64,000 nt of DNA from JAIXWP01 sp041391745 (GCA_041391745.1 JAWKNK010000017.1:5766-69765); one strand, 5' to 3'; counted from the stretch's first letter, positions 1-8,347 are shown. Program-made: numbers and translations. The notes: generated by a model not told the origin, from the sequence alone.

Positions 1-395
1 TCAAGAAAAAGAAACATTCGCAAATGCTACATCTGTTGTAGATTTAGCTGAATCGAACTTGAATCAAGTGCTTTTTGACTTCAATAAAACTAATGTTCGC
101 GAAGAAGATAAAGCAATTCTAAATGAGCTAGCAAAGCTTCTGAAAAATGACATCTCCACTAAAGTTTTCATTAAAGCTTATTGCGATTCTAGAGGTTCAA
201 AAAGCTATAACGAGGCTCTTTCAGAGAAGAGAGCTAATGCTATAAGTAACTACCTTGTTTCAAAAGGAATTTCAAAGATAGAATTGATATAATAGAATTG
301 GTGAAGATGAAACACGCCAAACGGATGTACAGACAACGTTCCATGTATGAACAGCACGCCAAATAGACGCTGAATTCAAAATCACTAGAAAATAA
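1..395 (+). CDS. OmpA-family protein, C-terminal domain (5' partial, frameshifted)
   Basis: An open frame enters from the left edge of the window and runs to a stop at 292. It encodes an OmpA-like peptidoglycan-binding domain, with the FDF strand near the start and a CDSRGS...LSEKRANAISNYLVSKGI helix. The normal domain end is also present but in other frames: GEDETRQTD near 302-330, and NRRxEFKITRK with its stop at 393-395. I therefore read the gene as ending at 395, with two or more small indels between 285 and 372. The element atagaattg is duplicated around the first break. In this family the domain anchors the outer membrane to peptidoglycan. The domain call is firm, and the breaks are probably consensus errors. 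Confidence 0.75.
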
Positions 396-422
396 GTTCT
401 GGAAATAGAACTGGGTGGCGTG

Positions 423-440
423 AGGTGTTTAATTACACCT
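423..440. terminator. weak hairpin between convergent ompA-type gene and pyk
   Basis: AGGTGT and ACACCT form a 6-bp stem around the loop TTAATT. It lies between the end of the OmpA-type gene and the end of pyk, where a bidirectional terminator would be expected. There is no clear T-run, so support is weak. Confidence 0.25.
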
Positions 441-504
441 TACTTGGGTTAATCATATTGGTCATGCCTTGTTCGAAAATTGGCATAGATGCGATATTGA
501 TCAT
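433..504 (-). CDS. candidate 23-aa small ORF downstream of pyk
   Basis: An ATG at 504 opens a 23-codon frame ending in TAA at 433. It begins 21 nt after the reconstructed pyk stop. A GAGGAG sequence sits about 6 nt upstream of the ATG, which is a Shine-Dalgarno-like site in a window where such sites are rare. The peptide (MINIASMPIFEQGMTNMINPSKV, split as MINIASMPIFEQ and GMTNMINPSKV) matches nothing I know. The surrounding sequence contains indels, so the frame could be a chance product or a damaged longer gene. Confidence 0.2.
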   Translation of the reverse strand: MINIASMPIFEQGMTNMINPSKV

Positions 505-525
505 AAATTCTCCTCTTTGATATAT

Positions 526-1874
526 TCATAGTTTCTTCAAGAAATAAGGAATATCTGCATCGTTTTGATCGGTGCTCACCATCTTATCATAATAGAATGC
601 CTTTACACCCCAAACTAAATTCATCTGGGTAAGAATTTCCTTATTACCTGTGAAGACAAAGATGTTTGTCTTTGGTCTCCAACTCGCAATTTTATATCCA
701 GTATATCCACTAAATGAATTGGTGACAATTTCGCTGTTGCGTTAGCACGTTTCGCCAATCGGCAAGCGCTAAACAAACGGAGTCTGTAATGAAACGTTTC
801 GTCCAGCCCACCAGGGTTTCTTCCAAGTAATAAAGTCCTTCATACTTTTCCGCCTCACCATTGATGTTGGTATTCATCATGAATGGCTTCAACGGGATAG
901 GCTCCTACAGATGTTTCACCACTCAACATTACGGCATCCGCACCGTCCAATACCGCATTTGCAACGTCAGTCACTTCAGCACGAGTTGGTGTCATATTGG
1001 TAATCATACTTTCCATCATTTGTGTTGCCACAATTACAGGACGAGCATGTTGAACACATTTTCTCACAATCATTTTCTGAACCAATGGAACGTTTTGTAG
1101 TGGAATTTCCACTCCCAAGTCTCCACGAGCTACCATCACAGCATCGGTTTCGGCAATGATTCCATCAATCTCATCAACTGCCTCTGGCTTCTCAATTTTG
1201 GCCACCACTTTCGCATGCTTTTCTGCAGCATTTATAATTTGCTTCAAAGCTGTTACGTCTTGCGCTGTGCGCACAAAAGAAAGTCCGATCCAATCCACAT
1301 TTTCACCTAGGGCAAAATGCAAATCCGCCAAATCCTTTTCACTCAATGATGGAAGTGAAACTTTTGTATTCGGCAAGTTCAATCCTTTCTTTGAAGATAG
1401 CGGACCACCTTGAATAATCTCACAAACCACTGTATCCTTACCGTTGGTTTCCAAAATTTTCATCACAATTTTTCCGTCATCCAACAACACCATTTCGCCA
1501 GCTTTTACGTCAGCAGCAAACTCTTTGTAATTGGTGTAGATAACATCGGCAGTTCCAATTTGCTTGTGTGTTGAAATGGTAATCTTGTTGCCCACTTCCA
1601 ACATCACTTTTCCACCCTCCATTTCTCCACATCGCAATTTCGGACCTTGCAAGTCTGCGAGCAACGATGTGTTCGTTCCCAACTCCTGATCTATCTCTCT
1701 TACAAAATCTATAACTTTTTTATGATCATCATGCGTTCCGTGTGAAAAGTTCAGACGTACAACATCTAAACCTTGCAAAATCATTCCCTTCAATACCTCT
1801 TTGCTAGATGATACTGGACCAATCGTAGCTACGATCTTGGTCTTCTTCATGCCATTAATAATTTCTTGATGCAT
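526..1874 (-). CDS. pyk: pyruvate kinase (frameshifted in its C-terminal third)
   Basis: Pyruvate kinase catalyses phosphoenolpyruvate + ADP to pyruvate + ATP, the last step of glycolysis, in the cytoplasm. The first ~330 residues are intact: TKIVATIGPVSSS at the N-terminus, RLNFSHGTHDDH, the KIEKPEAVDEID lysine region, MVARGDLGVEIP, and the signature VIVATQMMESMI...PTRAEVTDVANAVLDGADAVMLSGET. After GAYPVEAI (about 890) the frame breaks. The C-terminal domain continues in other frames (KYEGLYYLEETL, FITDSVCLA, TNSFSGYTGYKIASWRP) to KMVSTDQNDADIPYFLKKL with a TGA at 526-528. At least two indels, one of them probably larger, are needed. The gene follows the IPExxxVDY gene by 7 nt and is probably cotranscribed with it. 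An essential enzyme broken this way suggests sequence error. Confidence 0.88.
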
Positions 1875-1881
1875 ATTATTC

Positions 1882-2295
1882 TTATTCTAATATCAAATTG
1901 TATTTGCTCTTCAAACTTTCCGGTTCAAGAGGGAAAGCCGCTAAAACAAAATTCACTTTACGGATGGCCTTCACCATCATTTCCACGATTTCGGATGGCA
2001 CTCCATCCAAAATCAAAATGTAATCAAACCTTGAGAACTCAGGAAGCAAGTATGCATTGCTACCTTTATTAGAAAGTAAAGTCAGTGTAACGTTATCCTC
2101 CTCATGGTAACTCTCAAACTTGCAATGCTCCGATTTTCCCGACTTCACGAAAAGTTGATGATCTTCTACTCGTATAAGTCCAAAATCCAATGCCATATTG
2201 AGCGACCATGCCAAGCGAGTCTCCCGCTCCTGACTGGTTATTCCTATAACTTCAAAATCGAAGTCATATATCGTTTCTATGGTTTGTGTGGCCAA
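1882..2295 (-). CDS. IPExxxVDY family protein
   Basis: This 137-residue protein belongs to a small Bacteroidota-specific family that usually sits next to pyruvate kinase, as it does here. The family signature appears as LLPEFSRFDYILIL (IPExxxVDY with I to L and V to F changes). No function is established, and a regulatory or accessory role for glycolysis is only inference from position. The start is TTG at 2295, because an in-frame TAG lies three codons upstream and the next ATG would remove 33 conserved-looking residues. The candidate operator at 2309-2323 lies directly upstream. Confidence 0.8.
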   Translation of the reverse strand: MATQTIETIYDFDFEVIGITSQERETRLAWSLNMALDFGLIRVEDHQLFVKSGKSEHCKFESYHEEDNVTLTLLSNKGSNAYLLPEFSRFDYILILDGVPSEIVEMMVKAIRKVNFVLAAFPLEPESLKSKYNLILE

Positions 2296-2308
2296 TTTAC
2301 ACTACTTA

Positions 2309-2342
2309 GTGTACATTTTACACTTAGATTTATGCAAATGTA
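2309..2342 (-). promoter_or_regulatory. pyk-operon promoter with candidate operator GTGTACATTTTACAC
   Basis: On the minus strand TACATTTG (2342-2335) fits the Bacteroidota -7 consensus TAnnTTTG, with TTG about 19 nt upstream as -33. The predicted start of transcription falls near 2328. The interrupted palindrome GTGTACATTTTACAC (2309-2323), followed by CTTAG, therefore overlaps the transcription start and 5' UTR, a repressor-like position. Almost the same sequence occurs at 48669-48687. Confidence 0.55.
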
Positions 2343-2417
2343 CGATTTCTTTTACAAATCTCAACGCAAATCAGAGACTATAGATATGAAAACCAAATAG
2401 TTTTCATAAACCAACGG

Positions 2418-3347
2418 TTAATCCAGAAAGTTCAAAACGAAATGCCCTGACTTGCCTTGAATTGAAACATTTCGACCGCAGTAAAAGGCCCTATTGTCGT
2501 TTTGGTGCCCAGCAGGGAAACCCCAAATCACCGGAATACCCAACTCTTTTCCCCACCTTTCAACCACTTCTTCTACCGAAAGCCCGAAGGGATTGTCTGT
2601 TTTGAATCCATATTCAATTGTATTGTCACGCATTTGGGTCATCCCTCCTACTACCACGGCTTTTAACCCTTTTAAAACTCCAGCTCTCCTCAAACCCAAA
2701 AGCATCCGATCAATGTGATACACCATTTCATCCACATCCTCTATAAATAAAATAGCCTCTTTTAATTCTGGAAATGACACCGAGCCCAAAACGCTATACA
2801 AGACACTCAAATTGCCCCCAACAAGTTTACCTTGAATATCAATGCTCTCCACATTTTCAGCCCCTTGCCATTCTATAGTCTTCAACTCCCCCTTCAGGGC
2901 ACTTACCAATTGAGATTTGGCGATACTCGTGGCTACGGGAAAAGAAATGGGCATAGTGCTATGAATCCCCGCTACACCCAAGTTTTCGATGTGTCCCAAT
3001 AAAGCAGTGATGTCACTGTATCCGCAAATCCACGATGGATTTTCAAGCCATTTCGAAAAAATCAAATGCTCCAAAATCCTTGCAGTACCATATCCACCGC
3101 GAGCAATTAATATGGCCCGACACGAAGAGTCATCCAACGCTGTTTGTAGCGATTTAGCTCTCACTTCATCGCTTCCGGCCAACTGTCCGTCTTTTTCAAA
3201 CACTTCTGGAAATACCTCTACTTGAAATCCAGCAGACGTCAGTAATTCAACGGCTTCACGCTCCTCACCGCGTTCGAGCCATCGAGCTGTGGCACAAATC
3301 GCCACTTTATCGCCCGACTTTAAATATGAAGGCACTCTATTTATCAT
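2418..3347 (-). CDS. LD-carboxypeptidase (peptidase family S66)
   Basis: This 309-residue protein is a member of the MccF/LdcA family, which cleaves the L,D-peptide bond of cytoplasmic muropeptides during cell-wall recycling. Visible hallmarks are the N-terminal SGDKVAICATAR strand, GGYGTARIL, the nucleophile region CGYSDITALL (serine), and the C-terminal histidine in GFPAGHQNDNRAF. VGGNLSVL and IEDVDEMVYHIDRMLLGLRRAG are also typical. The frame is open further upstream, but I choose the ATG at 3347 because the extension would run across the divergent metG promoter and lacks family features. LdcA and MccF-type immunity proteins cannot be told apart by eye; recycling is the default. Confidence 0.85.
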   Translation of the reverse strand: MINRVPSYLKSGDKVAICATARWLERGEEREAVELLTSAGFQVEVFPEVFEKDGQLAGSDEVRAKSLQTALDDSSCRAILIARGGYGTARILEHLIFSKWLENPSWICGYSDITALLGHIENLGVAGIHSTMPISFPVATSIAKSQLVSALKGELKTIEWQGAENVESIDIQGKLVGGNLSVLYSVLGSVSFPELKEAILFIEDVDEMVYHIDRMLLGLRRAGVLKGLKAVVVGGMTQMRDNTIEYGFKTDNPFGLSVEEVVERWGKELGIPVIWGFPAGHQNDNRAFYCGRNVSIQGKSGHFVLNFLD

Positions 3348-3356
3348 ACTACATTC

Positions 3357-3364
3357 TATCTTTG
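3357..3364 (+). promoter_or_regulatory. metG -7 promoter box TATCTTTG
   Basis: TATCTTTG matches TAnnTTTG and lies 34 nt before the metG ATG at 3399. It supports that start over the in-frame TTG at 3384. Confidence 0.5.
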
Positions 3365-3398
3365 CACAGCAATTCTGTAAGAATTGAAATGCAATCTT

Positions 3399-5468
3399 AT
3401 GACAAAAGAACCTAAAAGACACCTTATTACTTCTGCTTTGCCATACGCAAATGGTCCAATTCACATCGGACACATTGCTGGCGCATACCTACCTGCGGAC
3501 ATATATGTCCGCTTTCTACGCTTGCAGCATAAGGACGTAGCTTTTATTTGCGGTTCCGATGAACACGGAGCAGCAATTACACTCAGAGCGAAAAAAGAAG
3601 GAAAGTCACCACGAGAAATAGTAGACTACTATCACAAACTCATGGGTGATGCGTTCAAAGATTTTGGCATTTCATTCGACGAATACCATCGCACCTCTTC
3701 TCCTGAACACCATGAGATGAGTAGCAACATTTTTTTAAAACTGCTTGAAAAAGGCTCTTTTGAAGTTGAAACTTCTCAGCAGTATTATGATGAAGAACAA
3801 AAGCAATTCCTTGCCGACAGATATATCATGGGCACATGTCCAAACTGCGGTAATGAAAAAGCATATGGCGATCAATGTGAAAAATGTGGAACCTCTTTAA
3901 GTCCTCTTGAACTTATCAATCCACACAGCACAATAAGTGGAAGCAAGCCTGTTCTAAAAGAAACTTCACACTGGTATCTTCCAATGGCACACCATGAAAA
4001 ATGGATTGCCGAATTCATCAAAAACGGTACGCTAGACGGAAAAGAACATCATGATCCAAAAACATGGAAAGCCCATGTTGTAGGTCAATGCATGAGTTGG
4101 ATTGACGGAGGATTACATAGCAGAGCAATGACACGCGACCTCGACTGGGGCGTTCCTGTTCCTGTAGAGAATGCTGAAGGAAAAGTACTTTACGTTTGGC
4201 TTGACGCGCCTATCGGCTATATCACCAACACGAAAGTTTGGGCAGATAAAAATGGAAAAAATTGGGAAGACTATTGGAAAAATGATGAGTCCCAAATCAT
4301 TCACTTTATTGGAAAAGACAACATCGTTTTCCACTGCATTATTTTCCCAATCATTCTAAAGGAACATGGCAATTTCAACTTACCGATTAATGTTCCTGCG
4401 AATGAATTCATGAATCTTGAAGGTGATAAAATTTCTACTTCAAGAAACTGGGCGGTTTGGCTCCACGAATACTTGCAAGACAACCCCAACAAACAAGATG
4501 AAATGCGCTACGTCCTTTGCTCGATTATGCCAGAACAAAAAGACAGCGAATTCACTTGGGGAGATTTCAAAGACAGAGTAAATAATGAGTTGGCAGATAT
4601 TCTTGGCAACTTTGTGAACCGCGTTTTTGTATTGACACACAAATACTACGAAGGTGTTGTTCCTTCGCCAGAGCGCATTCAAGATGAAGACACACAACTA
4701 CTAAAAGATAGCATCCAAACCTTTACTAAAATCGGTGATAAAATCAATCAATTTCGTTTTAGAGAAGGTCTAATGGAGGCGATGAATATTGCCCGTCTCG
4801 GTAATAAATTTATGACCGAAACAGAACCTTGGAAGCTAGCAAAAACACAACCGGATCGCACTGCAACGATCTTGAACGATTGCCTGCAATTGGTGGCACG
4901 CCTTTCCATCGCCATTGAACCATTCCTTCCTTTTACTTCTAAAAAAATAAAAGAAGGTTTGAACTTCCAATCTTCAAATTGGGAAGATGGAATGAAAGAA
5001 GTGTTGCTTCCTTCTGGACATCAGATAGGACAACTGCCCATTCTTTTTGAAAAAATTACGGATGAGTTTGTTGCAAAAGAAGTTGCAAAATTGGAAGCTA
5101 GTAAAAACGCCTCAATGGAATCATCTGTAACCGAATTAAAGCAGAATATTGACTTTGATTCATTCCAGAAAATGGACATACGTGTTGCCAAAATATTGGA
5201 AGCAGAACGTATTCCAAAGACAAAGAAACTTCTAAAGTTACTTGTAGATACAGGTGTAGATCAACGCACCGTTGTGAGCGGCATCGCTGAATCTTACAGT
5301 CCAGAAGAAGCTGTAGGAAAAACGGTTATTATGCTCGCAAATCTTGCACCTCGCAACATAAAAGGTGTAGAAAGCCAAGGAATGATATTAATGGCCGAAA
5401 ATGCCAAAGGAGAACTTAGTTTCCTGTCACCAGAAAAGGAAATTCTACCAGGAAGCGAAGTAAAATAA
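3399..5468 (+). CDS. metG: methionine--tRNA ligase
   Basis: MetG charges tRNA-Met in the cytoplasm. The sequence (689 aa) shows the class I HIGH motif as PIHIGHIAG and a zinc knuckle with two CxxC pairs (CPNCG...CEKCG, around residues 145-165). The KMSKS-equivalent loop is GDKISTSRNWAVW, followed by the anticodon-binding helical domain. A C-terminal EMAP-II/tRNA-binding domain starts near residue 585 (FDSFQKMDIRVAKILEAERI...VVSGIAESYSPEE...GMILMA). The fused C-terminal domain is the long, dimerising bacterial form. The ATG at 3399 is preferred over the upstream TTG. The gene is convergent with the hydrolase downstream. Confidence 0.97.
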   Translation: MTKEPKRHLITSALPYANGPIHIGHIAGAYLPADIYVRFLRLQHKDVAFICGSDEHGAAITLRAKKEGKSPREIVDYYHKLMGDAFKDFGISFDEYHRTSSPEHHEMSSNIFLKLLEKGSFEVETSQQYYDEEQKQFLADRYIMGTCPNCGNEKAYGDQCEKCGTSLSPLELINPHSTISGSKPVLKETSHWYLPMAHHEKWIAEFIKNGTLDGKEHHDPKTWKAHVVGQCMSWIDGGLHSRAMTRDLDWGVPVPVENAEGKVLYVWLDAPIGYITNTKVWADKNGKNWEDYWKNDESQIIHFIGKDNIVFHCIIFPIILKEHGNFNLPINVPANEFMNLEGDKISTSRNWAVWLHEYLQDNPNKQDEMRYVLCSIMPEQKDSEFTWGDFKDRVNNELADILGNFVNRVFVLTHKYYEGVVPSPERIQDEDTQLLKDSIQTFTKIGDKINQFRFREGLMEAMNIARLGNKFMTETEPWKLAKTQPDRTATILNDCLQLVARLSIAIEPFLPFTSKKIKEGLNFQSSNWEDGMKEVLLPSGHQIGQLPILFEKITDEFVAKEVAKLEASKNASMESSVTELKQNIDFDSFQKMDIRVAKILEAERIPKTKKLLKLLVDTGVDQRTVVSGIAESYSPEEAVGKTVIMLANLAPRNIKGVESQGMILMAENAKGELSFLSPEKEILPGSEVK

Positions 5469-5491
5469 CCGAATGAGTGTTCATTCGGTTA
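5466..5491. terminator. bidirectional terminator-like hairpin at metG end
   Basis: TAACCGAATGA and TCATTCGGTTA form a perfect 11-bp stem with loop GTGT. The left arm contains the metG stop codon. Going leftward the stem is followed by TTTTAC, giving a short T-run for the minus-strand gene. On the plus strand no T-run follows. It lies between the convergent gene ends. Confidence 0.6.
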
Positions 5492-5493
5492 CC

Positions 5494-6513
5494 CTACGAA
5501 GCAGTCATAAAATCGTAACATTTCTTTGAAACAGTGGAAATGATTTCGGGCAATTTTGAATGGTCGGTACCTCTTGTCATTACCACAAGTAAATACGGAT
5601 CACCATTTACATAAAACAACCCGGCCTCGTTAAAATTAAAGCCATACTGATAGGGCCTTTCACCAAATTTATGGGCCACTCGAATTGAGGTTGGAATATC
5701 CTTAACTATTGCACCTCGGTAATTAGTTTTACTCAACAAATTCAGTGCATAATTGCTATTCTCCTCTGTGAGATAACTGCTATTGTACAACACTCTAAAA
5801 TACCTATTGTACTCCAATACACTCATCTCAAAATTAGGATCAGTAATGCTTGGTGTTCGTGATCCCAAATCCCCCATCACTTGAGTAAACATACGTTCAT
5901 TAATATGCTCATTCAATAAATTAGTAGCATCGTTATCACTGTTTATAATCATTTCTTCCAAAAGCTGTTTCACCTTGTATTTCTTCCCTGCTTCCAACGG
6001 AGGACTTGTTCTAATCTGTGGAACTTCTTCACTGATTTTTGTAGTCAATAAAAACTCCTGATTCAACAATTCGGGACGAGTCTCTGACTCTTTCAAATAC
6101 GCCATTAGGATGGCAATTTTCATCAAGCTGCCCGGATTATACATAGCATTGCCATTGATCTCAAACCACCTTCCGCTATTCATCGATTTCAAATACACAG
6201 AAGCTTGCTGAATTACTCCTGCCTTTTTCTCTGCATTTAAATAATCGGAAATGGAAGAACGTAAACTATCGTACTCTTCAGAAGAACAGGCCAAATCAGT
6301 AAGCAAAATGGGACTTGTCAATTCATTCACATCCCTATTCGGAAGACGCAAAACTTCAACTTTACAATTTGTATTCGTAACCGCCTTTTGAGCAACAGCC
6401 TTGGGCTCATTCCTCTCTGCTTGATCACTACTGCGTACAAGTACATATGTAAAAGTGGAAGATAGAAAAGCGCATAATACCAACGCCAATACGAAGGTTC
6501 TGGTCGTTATCAT
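5494..6513 (-). CDS. class A beta-lactamase-like serine hydrolase
   Basis: This 339-residue exported or membrane-anchored protein begins with one hydrophobic segment (VLALVLCAFLSSTFTYVLV, residues ~8-26). Its penicillin-recognising fold shows the SxxK motif as SLMK in YNPGSLMKIAILMAY, the SDN motif in INSDNDATN, and a KTG equivalent as HKFGE. The C-terminus AGLFYVNGDPYLLVVMTRG is the usual last strand. Known relatives in Bacteroidota are mostly uncharacterised. The KFG in place of KTG, and the lack of an obvious omega-loop Glu motif, argue against calling it a resistance enzyme. It may act on peptidoglycan or another amide/ester substrate. The gene is convergent with metG. Confidence 0.75.
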   Translation of the reverse strand: MITTRTFVLALVLCAFLSSTFTYVLVRSSDQAERNEPKAVAQKAVTNTNCKVEVLRLPNRDVNELTSPILLTDLACSSEEYDSLRSSISDYLNAEKKAGVIQQASVYLKSMNSGRWFEINGNAMYNPGSLMKIAILMAYLKESETRPELLNQEFLLTTKISEEVPQIRTSPPLEAGKKYKVKQLLEEMIINSDNDATNLLNEHINERMFTQVMGDLGSRTPSITDPNFEMSVLEYNRYFRVLYNSSYLTEENSNYALNLLSKTNYRGAIVKDIPTSIRVAHKFGERPYQYGFNFNEAGLFYVNGDPYLLVVMTRGTDHSKLPEIISTVSKKCYDFMTAS

Positions 6514-6623
6514 ATACAGGTTTAGACTTTGGTTTCATTTCAAAGAAAAGAATTTTTCTTCAACTACATGTACCTTTCATGGAATCTTTACCCTACTTAA
6601 GCTAGATTTAACATATTCTTCGA

Positions 6624-6631
6624 TAATTTTG
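6624..6631 (+). promoter_or_regulatory. -7 box TAATTTTG 4 nt before start codon
   Basis: TAATTTTG (TAnnTTTG) is followed by GGGC and then the methyltransferase ATG at 6636. Transcription would begin at or next to the start codon, so a leaderless mRNA is predicted. Confidence 0.5.
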
Positions 6632-6635
6632 GGGC

Positions 6636-7331
6636 ATGGAAAACATCAATCGCAAGCAGATTTCAGAATTCTATGATGAATATTCAACTCAGCAAAAAAA
6701 AATCGGAGTGAATATTCGTCACCGAACCATCATTAAAAATTTGGTGAAAGCTGGCTTGGATAATTCTTCGAATGTGCTTGAAATAGGCTGTGGAATTGGT
6801 ACTCTGACATCTCTACTCGTAAAAAAATGTGGACAACTACTTGCGGTAGACATCTCGCCTTCAAGCATTGAAATGGCAAAGAAGAATCTTGGAAAACATC
6901 ACAACCTTTCTTTCTTGGTCTCTGACATGAGCGATTTTCCCGCTACTGAAAAGTTTGACTTTATCGTATTACCAGATGTGCTTGAGCACATTCCGGTTGA
7001 ACAACACAACAATCTTTTCCTTCAAATAAGTAAAAACTTGAAACCCGATGGTCGCGTGTGCATTCATATCCCCGACCCTTATGCACTCGAATGGATCAGA
7101 AACAATAAACCTGAATTATTACAAATTATTGATCAGAGCCTCTACACTGACATAATCATTCCTTCAATCTATAAGAATAATCTTGCCATTGATAAATTGG
7201 TGCGATATCAGCTTCAAGCCACGCTTCCTGACTACCAATGGATTGAACTCATTCATCGACCTGTATATACGAACTTGGATAAAAAAACCTATTCCAATGC
7301 GGCCTTAGATGAAATTAAATCTAGGCTTTGA
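6636..7331 (+). CDS. class I SAM-dependent methyltransferase
   Basis: This 231-residue cytoplasmic enzyme has the Rossmann SAM-binding motif I as VLEIGCGIGTLTSLL (residues ~46-60), the acidic end of strand beta2 in LLAVDISPSSIEMAKKNL, and motif IV as FDFIVLPDVLEHIP. The DVLEHI pattern is typical of UbiG/small-molecule type methyltransferases. No substrate can be read from the sequence or from the neighbours. The last 11 nt overlap the 3' end of the convergent asd gene. The predicted transcript is leaderless. Confidence 0.85.
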   Translation: MENINRKQISEFYDEYSTQQKKIGVNIRHRTIIKNLVKAGLDNSSNVLEIGCGIGTLTSLLVKKCGQLLAVDISPSSIEMAKKNLGKHHNLSFLVSDMSDFPATEKFDFIVLPDVLEHIPVEQHNNLFLQISKNLKPDGRVCIHIPDPYALEWIRNNKPELLQIIDQSLYTDIIIPSIYKNNLAIDKLVRYQLQATLPDYQWIELIHRPVYTNLDKKTYSNAALDEIKSRL

Positions 7332-8319
7332 CAATTCCCTTTTCCATCAATTTTTCTGCTATTTGCACCGCGTTGGTCGCTGCACCTTTTCTCAAGTTGT
7401 CGCTTACAATCCAACAATTGATGGTATTGGCAGCAGTCTCGTCGTAGCGCAATCTACCCACATAAACCTCATCACTTTCATGTGCATGAATGCGAGGCAT
7501 CGGATATTCAAAATTCGCAGCGTTATCAATCAAGGTAATTCCAGGTGTCTCTGACAAAACCTTTCTAATTTCATTGAGATTTGGTTCTCTTTCGAATTCA
7601 ATGTTCACTGACTCCGAATGACCTCCTATCACCGGTACACGCACTGCAGTAGCGGTAACTTTAATAGAGTCATCCATCATAATTTTCTTGGTTTCCAAAA
7701 TCATCTTCATCTCCTCTTTGGTATATCCATTTTCCATGAATACATCTATTTGAGGAATAAGATTTAAATCGATAGGATATTTATAAGCCATCGGACCTTC
7801 CACTCCAGCGCGCTCATTCATCATTTGATCAACAGCCGCAACACCAGTGCCTGTTACACTTTGATAGGTGCTCACCACTACACGCCTTATTCCATACATT
7901 TTATGAAGTGGGTTCAAGACTAAAACCATTTGAATAGTGCTGCAGTTGGGGTTGGCAATAATCATATCTGTTGCAGTCAAAACATCACCATTGATTTCAG
8001 GAACAACCAATTTTTTATCAGGATCCATTCTCCATGCACTGCTGTTGTCTATCACTCTGCAACCCACTTCAGCGAATTTTGGAGCCCACTCCAAACTTGT
8101 CCCCCCGCCTGCGGAGAAAATGGCAATATCCGGTCTTTTTTCAATTGCTTCTTCTGCAGAAACAATTTTCCAATGTTCATTATTCCATCTCAAATCCCGT
8201 CCTACAGACTTCGCAGAAGCCACAGGTATCAACTCACTCACAGGAAATTTTCTCTCATATAAAACTTCTAACATCTTGCTACCCACCAAACCAGTGGCTC
8301 CAACAACAGCAACTTTCAT
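7321..8319 (-). CDS. asd: aspartate-semialdehyde dehydrogenase
   Basis: Asd reduces aspartyl phosphate with NADPH to aspartate semialdehyde, the branch-point precursor of lysine/diaminopimelate, threonine and methionine. The 332-residue sequence opens with the nucleotide-binding VAVVGATGLVGSKMLEVL. The catalytic cysteine lies in ANPNCSTIQMVL (around residue 130), and the substrate-binding histidine lies in PVIGGHSESVNIEF. Length and motifs match the family. A -7 box TAGATTTG (8347-8340) lies 20 nt upstream of the ATG. It overlaps the methyltransferase gene tail to tail by 11 nt. Confidence 0.96.
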   Translation of the reverse strand: MKVAVVGATGLVGSKMLEVLYERKFPVSELIPVASAKSVGRDLRWNNEHWKIVSAEEAIEKRPDIAIFSAGGGTSLEWAPKFAEVGCRVIDNSSAWRMDPDKKLVVPEINGDVLTATDMIIANPNCSTIQMVLVLNPLHKMYGIRRVVVSTYQSVTGTGVAAVDQMMNERAGVEGPMAYKYPIDLNLIPQIDVFMENGYTKEEMKMILETKKIMMDDSIKVTATAVRVPVIGGHSESVNIEFEREPNLNEIRKVLSETPGITLIDNAANFEYPMPRIHAHESDEVYVGRLRYDETAANTINCWIVSDNLRKGAATNAVQIAEKLMEKGIVKA

Positions 8320-8339
8320 ATTTCTCTATAATTTGGGAT

Positions 8340-8347
8340 CAAATCTA
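8340..8347 (-). promoter_or_regulatory. asd -7 promoter box TAGATTTG
   Basis: On the minus strand TAGATTTG fits TAnnTTTG and lies 20 nt before the asd ATG, so this gene has a short conventional 5' leader. Confidence 0.45.

Noticed and set aside
3348..3473. Longer LD-carboxypeptidase start at 3473
   Set aside because: The extra 42 residues run across the divergent metG promoter and 5' end and look nothing like the family. The ATG at 3347 gives the normal start.
5494..6513. Antibiotic-resistance beta-lactamase
   Set aside because: SxxK and SDN are present, but KTG is KFG and no clear omega-loop glutamate motif is visible. Only a general serine-hydrolase call is supported.
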